Origin: Psychrobacter immobilis
GTDB lineage: Bacteria > Pseudomonadota > Gammaproteobacteria > Pseudomonadales > Moraxellaceae
Assembly: GCF_904846185.1 (NCBI RefSeq)
Contig: NZ_CAJGZQ010000013.1
Coordinates: forward strand, 36,703-100,702
Direction: 5' to 3'
DNA: 64,000 nt
Part shown: positions 35,986 through 43,866 of the stretch, piece by piece
Position numbering within the stretch: the stretch's first letter is position 1
How the letters are laid out: each line of letters opens with the position of its first letter
Made by a program: the position numbers and the translations under genes
Notes under the pieces: generated by a model
Told to the model about the DNA's origin: nothing
The model's database searches: none
What the model saw: the letters and a program-made list of their open reading frames with translations, nothing else

Positions 35986-36750
35986 ATGGTGGTAAGTCTG
36001 ACAAGAATGCTAAAGTCATTTGGGCAAGCTCAAGATGACCTGCCAACGCTAGCAGCCAAAAATGCTCAGGAGATGGCTATCAGTCAAGATATAGAGGTGA
36101 CTGATAATAATAGTAAAAACAATGATAAAAACGATCAAGCTGTCAGTCAGCGTTCTGTACTGACGCCGCCTGAGCGCAGCGAACGTATTTGTGATGCTTT
36201 GGCGCAAGTGAGTGATATCAGAACGCCGACACCATTGACTGATCGCTACCTGTCCAATCGCGCTCAGATGCGCCCGACCAATAGACCACCTTTTGACCCC
36301 GATACTTTATGGTATCTCAAACATGGACGCTGCCCGATTATGACTGAGCTTGTTGATGTGGTCGACGAAGCCACCCTAAACGCCATGCCCATCGAGGCGG
36401 TTGCGATACTAGACCGTATCAATGGTAAGTTAAAACGCTATCGTGAGTGGAGCAGTGAGCTCAATGAGCAGCAACAACAGCAGCATAATGAACGCCAATT
36501 TGTCATCGATAAGCTGGTGTCAGAGAGCATTCCAGAAGCCCTACATCATTACGAGCAATTACAGCGTTTTAGCCCGCACCGTACCAAAAACAGTATGGTC
36601 CAAGGAAAAATGACGGCAGGTGACATGCTGACGGATTTGTTTTTAGAGATTGATTATGAGCTTGATGAATTGTTAGATGAGCTGCATCAAACGGTAATGA
36701 ATCGTTTGGCTTCAACGCACCGTTATGTCAAAAGCCGGACAAAAAGTTAA
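35986..36750 (+). CDS. Unknown protein, paralog cluster member A
   Basis: I do not recognise this family. It has 254 residues, with a polar N-terminal ~90 residues (Asn/Asp/Ser-rich) and no signal or membrane helix. The C-terminal half is helical: EAVAILDRINGKLKRYREW (about 143-161), a Gln tract, QFVIDKLVSESIPEALHHYEQL (about 174-195), then MLTDLFLEIDYELDELLDELHQTVMNRLASTHRYVKSR to the end. The same pattern (I-x2-K, Q-F-V-x2-K, L-P-x-L, L-x2-L-L, R-Y) recurs in the next two genes. The three form a tandem set of diverged paralogs. Confidence 0.72.
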   Translation: MVVSLTRMLKSFGQAQDDLPTLAAKNAQEMAISQDIEVTDNNSKNNDKNDQAVSQRSVLTPPERSERICDALAQVSDIRTPTPLTDRYLSNRAQMRPTNRPPFDPDTLWYLKHGRCPIMTELVDVVDEATLNAMPIEAVAILDRINGKLKRYREWSSELNEQQQQQHNERQFVIDKLVSESIPEALHHYEQLQRFSPHRTKNSMVQGKMTAGDMLTDLFLEIDYELDELLDELHQTVMNRLASTHRYVKSRTKS

Positions 36751-36818
36751 TGGCTAATAGTTAATGGCTGTTAATTGGCATTATAAAATTAACATAATTC
36801 AGAGCTGTGATTAAATTG

Positions 36819-36833
36819 GGGACACGTCCTAAC
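36819..36833 (-). repeat. Probable solo end of the dispersed TTAGGGCG repeat
   Basis: On the minus strand the sequence reads TGTTAGGACGTGTCC, one base different from the TTAGGGCGTGT core. No second end is seen nearby. The match is short, so this may be coincidental. Confidence 0.3.
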
Positions 36834-36993
36834 ATGGTTTTCACACAAGCGACGCAATGCATAACAATATAGGGCTTTAATAGAGCCTTATTTTTTTGTT
36901 TAATAATAACTATCTATCTTATTTAGAATAATAAGAAGTTTAAAATAACAAGAAATTTACCAAGCCATTTTATTCAACAATTAGGATACTCTA

Positions 36994-37677
36994 ATGACTC
37001 AAGTTACTGCGATGTTTGTCATGTTCATTTTATATGGAGTGTTACCGGTAGCTGGGTTATATCTGGGGTATCGTGGTGTCAAAAAAATGACTGCGCCTAA
37101 AATGCTTGAGTACAAAGCGATGCCGCAATTGGGTTATATCCCAGAAAAAAGCTTGCCTGTTGAAGTCAAAACAGCACTCGACCAAATCAATGAAAAAGGG
37201 GAGAAGCTGCGGGTCATTTATGGCGATACCAATAATGATGGCAAGATAGACGATAAAGACACGGTCAATGAAACCTACATTATGATTCAAAACCTAATGG
37301 ACAGGCATGTGCCACTTGCTGTGACTGACTATCGCCGCTTGCATGACCTAGATGTGGGCGATGGCGCGCGCGCTGACACGACCAAAATTAAGCACTCTAA
37401 TGTGACTGGAAAAGAAGCGCTATTAGATGTATTACGTACCATTAATACTCAGTTTGATGATTTATTGAATGCCTCTTATCACCAAGATGGTCAAAAGCTG
37501 CTGGCGACTAACCGCTATCTACAAAAACGCTTTAATAATCCTGCTACTACGACAGATATTCAAAAGCTCGATAGCAATGTTAGTAGTGTCAATAGTGCTA
37601 ATATAGAAATTAAAGCGATTGAAAATCCAACTGGCGCAACTGGTAAGAATGTGAGTGCTGAGAATATTAAATTGTAA
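36994..37677 (+). CDS. Unknown membrane-anchored protein with an EF-hand-like loop, paralog B
   Basis: A single hydrophobic helix (about 5-27) is followed by a short basic stretch, suggesting an N-terminal membrane anchor. Residues 78-89 (DTNNDGKIDDKD) fit the calcium-loop pattern D-x-N-x-D-G-x-I-x3-D of EF-hands and dockerins. The helical C-terminal part (IMIQNLMDRHVPLAVTDYRRL, then ALLDVLRTINTQFDDLL and ATNRYLQKRF) parallels the genes on either side. The last 45 residues are low complexity. Function unknown. It lies 243 bases after paralog A and 40 before C, with a ribosome site TTAGGA. Confidence 0.72.
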   Translation: MTQVTAMFVMFILYGVLPVAGLYLGYRGVKKMTAPKMLEYKAMPQLGYIPEKSLPVEVKTALDQINEKGEKLRVIYGDTNNDGKIDDKDTVNETYIMIQNLMDRHVPLAVTDYRRLHDLDVGDGARADTTKIKHSNVTGKEALLDVLRTINTQFDDLLNASYHQDGQKLLATNRYLQKRFNNPATTTDIQKLDSNVSSVNSANIEIKAIENPTGATGKNVSAENIKL

Positions 37678-37717
37678 AGGCAAAGTGGTTTGATTAAACG
37701 ATGAAGAGTAAGGGTAT

Positions 37718-38275
37718 ATGAGCATCTTAATAGGCATTGGCATTGTAACGACCGTCACCACCTTTTATTTGGGTAAAAAAGGCTGGCATGCGCTGCACAA
37801 AGCGGTTGGTATTTCGCCAGGTGTACTCACTTATCAGGATTATGATGCACCGTTGTCATTGTCCAAACTCAGTTGGCAGCAACTAAACTTAAATAAAAAA
37901 CACCTGAAAAATTTGTCAGAGCTACAGCTGCGCCAATTAAAACGTATCGATGAAAAAGTTACCCGCTATCAAGTGTATCAAAAATCACTACAAGCTCAGC
38001 ATAAAACGCCTGCGGTAACAGAACAGCAGTTTGTATTGAATAAGATGTTGCACACTAGGCTGCCTGAAATGCTTGCCAGTCATCATCATCTAGCGAATGT
38101 TAATATAAGCGCTGACAATGCAGATAATGAAAAAAAGGCAGAAGCTAGTGAGTTATTACAAAGCGTGTTAAATAATATTGAGCAGCGTTTAGATAAGTTA
38201 CTGGCGCAAATAGATACGCATCAGTTGCAGGAGTTACGAGTAATGAAAAACTATATCAACAGTCACGATAGCTAA
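37718..38275 (+). CDS. Unknown membrane-anchored protein, paralog C
   Basis: A 185-residue protein with a short N-terminal hydrophobic segment (about 2-18, SILIGIGIVTTVTTFYLG) followed by GKKGWHALHKAVG. It shares with its two upstream neighbours a helical pattern: QLRQLKRIDEKVTRYQVY (about 68-85), EQQFVLNKMLHTRLPEMLASHHHL (about 100-123) and LLQSVLNNIEQRLDKLLAQI followed by a final Y-I-N. QQFVLNKM compares directly with RQFVIDKL of paralog A. It ends before a bidirectional terminator shared with rluB. Function unknown. Confidence 0.72.
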   Translation: MSILIGIGIVTTVTTFYLGKKGWHALHKAVGISPGVLTYQDYDAPLSLSKLSWQQLNLNKKHLKNLSELQLRQLKRIDEKVTRYQVYQKSLQAQHKTPAVTEQQFVLNKMLHTRLPEMLASHHHLANVNISADNADNEKKAEASELLQSVLNNIEQRLDKLLAQIDTHQLQELRVMKNYINSHDS

Positions 38276-38322
38276 GCTAAGCCTAGATTGTCATATTTAT
38301 CACGACTTGCTATAAATGCCAT

Positions 38323-38366
38323 AAAAAAAAGCTGCCAATGATGAATAATCACTGGCAGCTTTTTTT
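38323..38366. terminator. Bidirectional intrinsic terminator
   Basis: A long A-run followed by GCTGCCA (38331-38337) pairs with TGGCAGC (38353-38359) and a T-run; total stem with the A/T arms is 14 bp. It separates the convergent paralog C gene (+) and rluB (-). Confidence 0.88.
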
Positions 38367-38409
38367 GTACACTATTCTTAGTCTATAAAAGATCTATTAA
38401 AAACCTAGA

Positions 38410-39357
38410 TTAGCGCTTGTCGTTGCGGTCACGAGTATTGCGCGTACCACGGCTGGCAGGGCTAGCACTACTTTTAGGCTTCGCGCTGCTGTTACGATTG
38501 TCGCTACCACTGCGGCTATCGCTACGACTGTCAGTAGCGCGACGCGCTTTAAGCGGCTTGCTTCTGATACGCTCTTGTTTCTCTTTCGCTGCGCCATGCA
38601 GACCCGTACCATAACGAGGACGTAAGCTCACTAGATCGGTCAACGTATTGATGTCTTTTCTGTCGAGTTCTAAGAAACGACCAGTACGTAGCTCTTTTGG
38701 TAGAGCAATCGTACCGTAAAGCGTGCGTAGTAGACGGCTTACTTTCAGGCCTTGCGATTCAAACAAGCGACGTACTTCGCGATTACGACCTTCTTTTAGT
38801 TGGACGTGATACCACTTGTTGACGCCTTCACCACCGCCTTCTTTGATATCTTCAAACTTTGCAATGCCATCTTCTAGCATAACGCCAGCCGTTAATGCAC
38901 GTGCAATTTCAGGCGTGACTTCACCCAATACACGGACTGCATATTCACGAGTGACTTCACCAGACGGATGCATCAAGCGATGCGCCATCTCACCATCATT
39001 GGTAAACAATAATAGCCCAGTTGAATTGATGTCCAAGCGACCAACCATCACCCAGCGATCATGAGTCAGTTTTGGTAAACGCTCAAAAACGGTTGGACGG
39101 CCTTCTGGATCTTTAGCAGAGCAGACTTCGCCTTCAGGTTTGTAGTAAGCGATAACACGGCGACGCTTCTCGTTTTCAGAGGTGTATTTAATCTGACGAC
39201 CGTCAACGCGAATCTCATCGCCTTGTTCGACGCGATCACCAATGGTCGCTGGGCCATTATTAACAGTAACGCGCCCTGATTTGATGACTTCTTCCATTTG
39301 ACGGCGTGAGCCAAGACCCATACGGGCGAGGGCTTTCTGTAATTTTTCATCTTTCAT
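38410..39357 (-). CDS. rluB: 23S rRNA pseudouridine(2605) synthase
   Basis: This enzyme converts a uridine of 23S rRNA helix 93 to pseudouridine. An N-terminal S4 RNA-binding domain (KLQKALARMGLGSRRQMEEVIKSGRVTVNN, about 3-33) precedes the RsuA-type catalytic domain. The active-site motif is VGRLDINSTGLLLFTNDGE with its aspartate (about 107-125), and KEGRNREVRRLFESQGLKVSRLLRTLYG follows. The C-terminal ~60 residues are a basic Ser/Arg/Asn-rich tail, common in this family. The second ATG (39357) has a better-spaced AAGGA site than the first at 39363. Confidence 0.93.
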   Translation of the reverse strand: MKDEKLQKALARMGLGSRRQMEEVIKSGRVTVNNGPATIGDRVEQGDEIRVDGRQIKYTSENEKRRRVIAYYKPEGEVCSAKDPEGRPTVFERLPKLTHDRWVMVGRLDINSTGLLLFTNDGEMAHRLMHPSGEVTREYAVRVLGEVTPEIARALTAGVMLEDGIAKFEDIKEGGGEGVNKWYHVQLKEGRNREVRRLFESQGLKVSRLLRTLYGTIALPKELRTGRFLELDRKDINTLTDLVSLRPRYGTGLHGAAKEKQERIRSKPLKARRATDSRSDSRSGSDNRNSSAKPKSSASPASRGTRNTRDRNDKR

Positions 39358-39363
39358 AATCAT

Positions 39364-39949
39364 GTCCTTGAGTCGGTGGGCTTACATTTCTCAATGTAAA
39401 AAATTGGATTGACTATTCTACGCTATTTTGATGACTTTAGCACGTAAACCAGTTCCTACAAACTGTATCAAGTTATTGTTATATAACGATAAGAAAAAAG
39501 TTTGGTAAATTGAACGAGATTTTTAAAATAAGATTTTATCTAGCCATTCTAAAAAAGGTATTTATTTATTAATAATTGCTTACATTTATCTGTTAATAAA
39601 ACAGTGGTTTTTATAAATATAATTAAGATGAGTTAAACAGTAAAAACCATGCCAAATTTTTATTTTTGAGTCCATAAGTACTAAGAAGTACTTCTTATCT
39701 CTTCTAATATATCTTCTGATTCATTATTGTCTGTATTTTTAATTTTATTAATATGAGCTATAAGCCTTTTATAAAAGGGGTTTCACGTAAAATTGATGAA
39801 ATAAAAAATTGTTCTTACATCAATGTTTATAAATATTGCGTTATGTATAGTTTAGGTGTATATTCAATAAATACATCCTTTTTTATGAATATATTGATAG
39901 CAGCAAGGCACTTATTTTTGATTCACGAATATAAATATGAGTAACTGTT
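39364..39949. other. AT-rich intergenic region upstream of the capsule locus
   Basis: No convincing gene is seen in these 586 bases. They are markedly AT-rich and contain two perfect 14-bp palindromes, AAGAAGTACTTCTT (39683-39696) and CCTTTTATAAAAGG (39765-39778). The capsule-locus promoter should lie here. I did not find an ops/JUMPstart sequence. A 63-codon open frame at 39753-39944 lacks a ribosome site and family features. Confidence 0.5.
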
Positions 39950-41041
39950 ATGGTTTATAAATATTTCATTTCTGTACAAAAGCGCTCCTTAATAGCGAGT
40001 GCGTCTTGCTTATTGCTGACAGTATTGCTCAGTAGTTGTACAATAAATTCAGGACTTCAGTCTGGAAAATTACCTGAGTCAGGGACATTCACTGCAGAAA
40101 ACGGCCTACAATTCTATATTCAACCTTTGAGTTTGGCTAATCTACCAGCTAAAGAAGCCGTCATCCTTGATCGAGATTTATATCATTTAGTAAAAACATC
40201 TGGGCGTGTCAGCTATGGCATTGCTAAAGGGGATGTTCTCAATATTATCCTGACCAGTTATCCAGATATTAATGCCTCAACGTCTAGTCTGACCGTTGAC
40301 CAGCAAGGGTTTATACAATTCCCCTTAATAGGGAGAGTCAAAGCCAGCGGTCTCAGTGTGCCGCAGTTCACTGCCACTTTGCAAAGTAAGCTTCAACGCT
40401 ATCTCAAATACTCAGATCCTCAGGTCAAAATCATCAACTACCGTGGTAGTAAGTTTTTTGTGGATGGTGAGGTCAAGCAGTCTGGTGAGTTTGTTATCGC
40501 AGATGTGCCCATCTCAGTATATGGCGCTATTTCTATGGCGGGTGGTACGACTGATACGGGTGATTCAAACCATATCGTATTAAACCGTCAAGGCAAAATT
40601 TACAAGCTCGGTATCCAATCATTGAATCAAGTGGGGCTGTCTGCCAATCAAATATACTTACAAGACGGCGATGCTATTCATGTCAATAGCCAAAGCCGCA
40701 ATAAGGTCTATGTATTGGGAGAATTTGGCAAAATTGAGCCCGTTGCTATTCCTGAGCAAGGGCTGAGCCTAGCGCATGTATTAGGTGAGTCAAATGGATT
40801 GAATTCTAATACGGCCAATGCGGCCAAAGTATATATCGTTCGGGATAATCCAAAGTATCAATACACCAATATTTATTATGTCGACATGCAGAGCATCACA
40901 AGTTTTGCCTTGGCCAGTCGTTTTGATATGCAAGCCAATGACATTCTTTATGTTGATCCAACTGGCTTGGCGCGCTGGAATCGTATTATCAGCGCCATAC
41001 TGCCTTCAACATCAGCAATCAATGTGATTTCAGGGATATAG
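39950..41041 (+). CDS. wza: Polysaccharide export outer-membrane lipoprotein
   Basis: This forms the octameric outer-membrane channel for capsule or exopolysaccharide in Wzx/Wzy systems. The signal peptide ends in lipobox LSSC (Cys30). The poly-export domain follows (GRVSYGIAKGDVLNIILTSYPDI at about 84-106, FIQFPLIGRVKASGLSVPQF at about 123-142), then SLBB-type domains (FFVDGEVKQSGEF, VYVLGEFGK). It ends in WNRIISAILPSTSAINVISGI, the amphipathic helix that spans the outer membrane in Wza. It is the first gene of the polysaccharide locus, followed by its phosphatase and kinase. Confidence 0.93.
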   Translation: MVYKYFISVQKRSLIASASCLLLTVLLSSCTINSGLQSGKLPESGTFTAENGLQFYIQPLSLANLPAKEAVILDRDLYHLVKTSGRVSYGIAKGDVLNIILTSYPDINASTSSLTVDQQGFIQFPLIGRVKASGLSVPQFTATLQSKLQRYLKYSDPQVKIINYRGSKFFVDGEVKQSGEFVIADVPISVYGAISMAGGTTDTGDSNHIVLNRQGKIYKLGIQSLNQVGLSANQIYLQDGDAIHVNSQSRNKVYVLGEFGKIEPVAIPEQGLSLAHVLGESNGLNSNTANAAKVYIVRDNPKYQYTNIYYVDMQSITSFALASRFDMQANDILYVDPTGLARWNRIISAILPSTSAINVISGI

Positions 41042-41050
41042 GAGTCAGTG

Positions 41051-41527
41051 ATGGGAGCGTTTGATCAGATCTTGGTTGTTTGTGTTGGCAATATATGCCG
41101 CAGCCCGACGGCCGCTGCCATATTAACGGCATATTATCCAGAAAAGCACATCGAATCCGCTGGTTTGTCAGCGCTCGTAGGACACGCCGCTGATGCAAAA
41201 GCGGTTGCATTGATGGCCATTCATGATATAGACATCAGTGCTCATATTGCCAAGCAAATTAATGAAACGTTAGTCAGTCAGTCAGATTTAATTTTGACGA
41301 TGACAAGCAGTCAAACCAAATGGATTGAAAGTCAGTGGCCGCATTGCCGTGGAAAAGTCTTTCGAATTGGGCATTGGCTTGATAAAGATATTGCTGACCC
41401 TTATCAGCAGGATAACTCAGTATTTGAAAAGAGTAGAAAAGATATTATCGAGAGTCTTGAACAATGGACTGACAAGATTAGCGACGCGACATCAATTAGA
41501 AGGTTGAAGTTCAGCGAATGCTATTAA
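41051..41527 (+). CDS. wzb: Low-molecular-weight protein-tyrosine phosphatase
   Basis: This cytoplasmic phosphatase dephosphorylates the Wzc kinase and so drives the assembly cycle of the polysaccharide. The signature C-x5-R-S is present near the N terminus (CVGNICRSPT), and the catalytic Asp lies in DIADPYQQD. Its length of 158 residues is normal. The ATG at 41051 has a GGAG site at the right distance; the GTG one codon before is too close. It lies directly between wza and wzc. Confidence 0.93.
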   Translation: MGAFDQILVVCVGNICRSPTAAAILTAYYPEKHIESAGLSALVGHAADAKAVALMAIHDIDISAHIAKQINETLVSQSDLILTMTSSQTKWIESQWPHCRGKVFRIGHWLDKDIADPYQQDNSVFEKSRKDIIESLEQWTDKISDATSIRRLKFSECY

Positions 41528-41552
41528 ACGATCAACATTGAGCGATGAGTAT

Positions 41553-43817
41553 ATGGTTATGAATAATATGGATTCAAAAGACCTATCAACGTCTACGGGC
41601 GAAAAAAACAATGACGACATCGATTTAATGGCGCTGGTTTTAGTATTGTTACGTGGTTGGAAAATTATCGCTCTCATGGCGATATTGGGGCTTTTGCTAG
41701 GGTTTTTGTATACTCGCTACGTGAATCCAACCTATAAATCAGATGCGCTGATACAGATTGAAGAAAATACTCAAGGAATAGAGGCACTTGGCGCGAGTAT
41801 CTCAGATTTGGTCGGTGCAGAAGTCAGCAAAGCGGAGACAGAAGCAGAGCTGATAAGATCACGTATGATATTGGAGCCAGTGGTTGAGCTATTGCACCTG
41901 CGCATTAAGCTAACAGATCCCAACATTGGTCATCTTGATAGGATAAAAAGCAATCGTACTCACACTCAGTTAAACACACCTGATGATGTATCACTTGATA
42001 CTGAAAGTGGTGTAGTAAAAGTCCGCCAATTTGATGTGTCACCAGCGTACTTGAATCAACCCTTTACGCTCACAAAATCTGCTACAGGATTTGTTTTGAG
42101 CAATGGATTTGATGACTTCAAAGGTCAGCTTGGGCAGCCGCATCAGTTCAAAGGGTCGAACGGTCAAATTAATATCACTGTCATGGAGTTACCCGCTGAT
42201 GGTTACCCAATTAATATTACTAAGCAGACGATAAAAGCCGCGACTGACGCTATCAACAGCGCCTTATCTGTTGAAGAACAAGGTCAAAAAACGGGGATTA
42301 TTCAGCTGTCGATGACGGGTCCCAACCAAGAGCAAATCACGACTATACTCAATCAGATTGTCCAATCCTACGTCGATCAAAACCAATCTCGTGGCTCTGA
42401 AGAAACGACCAAAACACTTGCCTTTATGGAAACGCAGATACCTCTATTAAAAGAAAAATTAGAGACTTCTGAAGCACTGTTTAATGACTTTCGTAAAAAA
42501 TATGGCACGATTGATGTGGGTAAAGAAGCTGAATTGTTATTGAATGAGAAGTCGCGCATTGATGAGCAGCTCAATGAGCTTAGACTCAAAAAAGCAGACC
42601 TAACTACTTATTACACCGAAGAACATCCACTGGTCATTCAAATTAATGAACAGCTCAAAGTGCTGAATAATAGAATAAGAGAGATAGACAATACCATTAC
42701 AGGTCTCCCTGAAATACAGCGAGAGTTTTTAAAGCTGTCAGAAGATACCGCCATCAATCGAGAAATCTATCTGACGCTGCTCAAAAACTATGAGCAACTT
42801 AAAATCGTCAAGGCTGGTCAAATCGGCTATGCCCGTATTATCGATTCACCGACCAGCACCTTTAATGCCATTGCACCAAACAAACTACAAATCATGATGC
42901 TGACTACATTCATAGGCATGATGCTTGGGGTAATGCTGGTGCTATTGAAGAACCTTATTAGAAATGTCGTAAAAGATCCAGAGCATTTAGAGGCCACCAC
43001 GGGCATCCCTGTCATTGCAACGATTCCACGCTCACCCTTACTGTCGAGGTTGAATAAAAAGAAGACCACCCCTCGCATGCTCGCTCATGTTGATCACAGT
43101 AGTTTAAGTTATGAAGCGATTAAAAGCTTAAGAACCAATTTAATGTTTGGTATGCCAATGGGAACAGTGGTCGGGCAGCCCGCGCAAGTAATATTGATTA
43201 CTGGGGAGAGCCCAGGTGTCGGCAAGTCGTTTATCGCTGCCAATTTAGCAGAGGTATTTGCCCAGCTCAATAAAAAAGTCTTAGTCATTGATGGTGATAT
43301 GCGTTTAGGTGAGTTGCATAAAATGTTTAACATGAGCCAACATGATGGACTTGCCGATTATTTGTTGCAGGATCAAAAGAACTTTTCTCCGATGGATGGT
43401 ACTCAATCAGACAGTGAGGTTTCTAGCTTAGGGATTGAAAGCTTTATCCACCCTACTGGTATGGATATGATTGACTTTATACCGCGTGGACGGCAGTCGC
43501 ACAATCCTACCTCATTGCTGATAGGAGAGAAATTCGAACATTTAATGGCAGAGCTAAAAACTCAATATGATTATATCGTCATCGACTCACCCCCAATATT
43601 GGCGGCATCAGATGCTATGGTACTCGCGCAACATGCCGACAAAGTGCTTATCGTCACGAAGTTTAATCATTCAATAGAAGGGCAACTGGTTTATGCGATC
43701 AAGCAAATGAATAAAGCCAATGTACAAGTAGATGGCATTATTCTCAATGATGTACAGCAGGGTCTTATGGATAAATATAGCTATCACTATCATTATGCCT
43801 ACGGAGATAACCGCTAG
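41553..43817 (+). CDS. wzc: Tyrosine autokinase, polysaccharide copolymerase
   Basis: This inner-membrane protein controls polysaccharide chain length and export. Two membrane helices (about 37-58 and 445-465) flank a periplasmic Wzz domain with coiled coils. The cytoplasmic BY-kinase domain has Walker A ITGESPGVGKSFIAANLAE, Walker A' VLVIDGDMR and Walker B IVIDSPP. The C terminus is a tyrosine cluster (YSYHYHYAYGD), the autophosphorylation sites reset by Wzb. ATG at 41553 is chosen; the frame also offers a TTG at 41538 and an ATG at 41559. Confidence 0.93.
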   Translation: MVMNNMDSKDLSTSTGEKNNDDIDLMALVLVLLRGWKIIALMAILGLLLGFLYTRYVNPTYKSDALIQIEENTQGIEALGASISDLVGAEVSKAETEAELIRSRMILEPVVELLHLRIKLTDPNIGHLDRIKSNRTHTQLNTPDDVSLDTESGVVKVRQFDVSPAYLNQPFTLTKSATGFVLSNGFDDFKGQLGQPHQFKGSNGQINITVMELPADGYPINITKQTIKAATDAINSALSVEEQGQKTGIIQLSMTGPNQEQITTILNQIVQSYVDQNQSRGSEETTKTLAFMETQIPLLKEKLETSEALFNDFRKKYGTIDVGKEAELLLNEKSRIDEQLNELRLKKADLTTYYTEEHPLVIQINEQLKVLNNRIREIDNTITGLPEIQREFLKLSEDTAINREIYLTLLKNYEQLKIVKAGQIGYARIIDSPTSTFNAIAPNKLQIMMLTTFIGMMLGVMLVLLKNLIRNVVKDPEHLEATTGIPVIATIPRSPLLSRLNKKKTTPRMLAHVDHSSLSYEAIKSLRTNLMFGMPMGTVVGQPAQVILITGESPGVGKSFIAANLAEVFAQLNKKVLVIDGDMRLGELHKMFNMSQHDGLADYLLQDQKNFSPMDGTQSDSEVSSLGIESFIHPTGMDMIDFIPRGRQSHNPTSLLIGEKFEHLMAELKTQYDYIVIDSPPILAASDAMVLAQHADKVLIVTKFNHSIEGQLVYAIKQMNKANVQVDGIILNDVQQGLMDKYSYHYHYAYGDNR

Positions 43818-43866
43818 TTTGCGTGGTTGTCGCTCATAAGCAAACCAACTTAATTGGGTGGATCTT

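Noticed and set aside
38417..38614. Plus-strand frame opposite the rluB tail
   Set aside because: Its Arg/Leu-rich composition is a by-product of the Ser/Arg-rich tail of rluB on the other strand.
39753..39944. Open frame of 63 codons upstream of wza
   Set aside because: No ribosome site, AT-rich composition like the surrounding non-coding DNA, and no recognisable family features.
41538..41552. TTG as the start of wzc
   Set aside because: ATG codons follow five and seven codons later with a GATGAG site; the TTG is possible but less likely.
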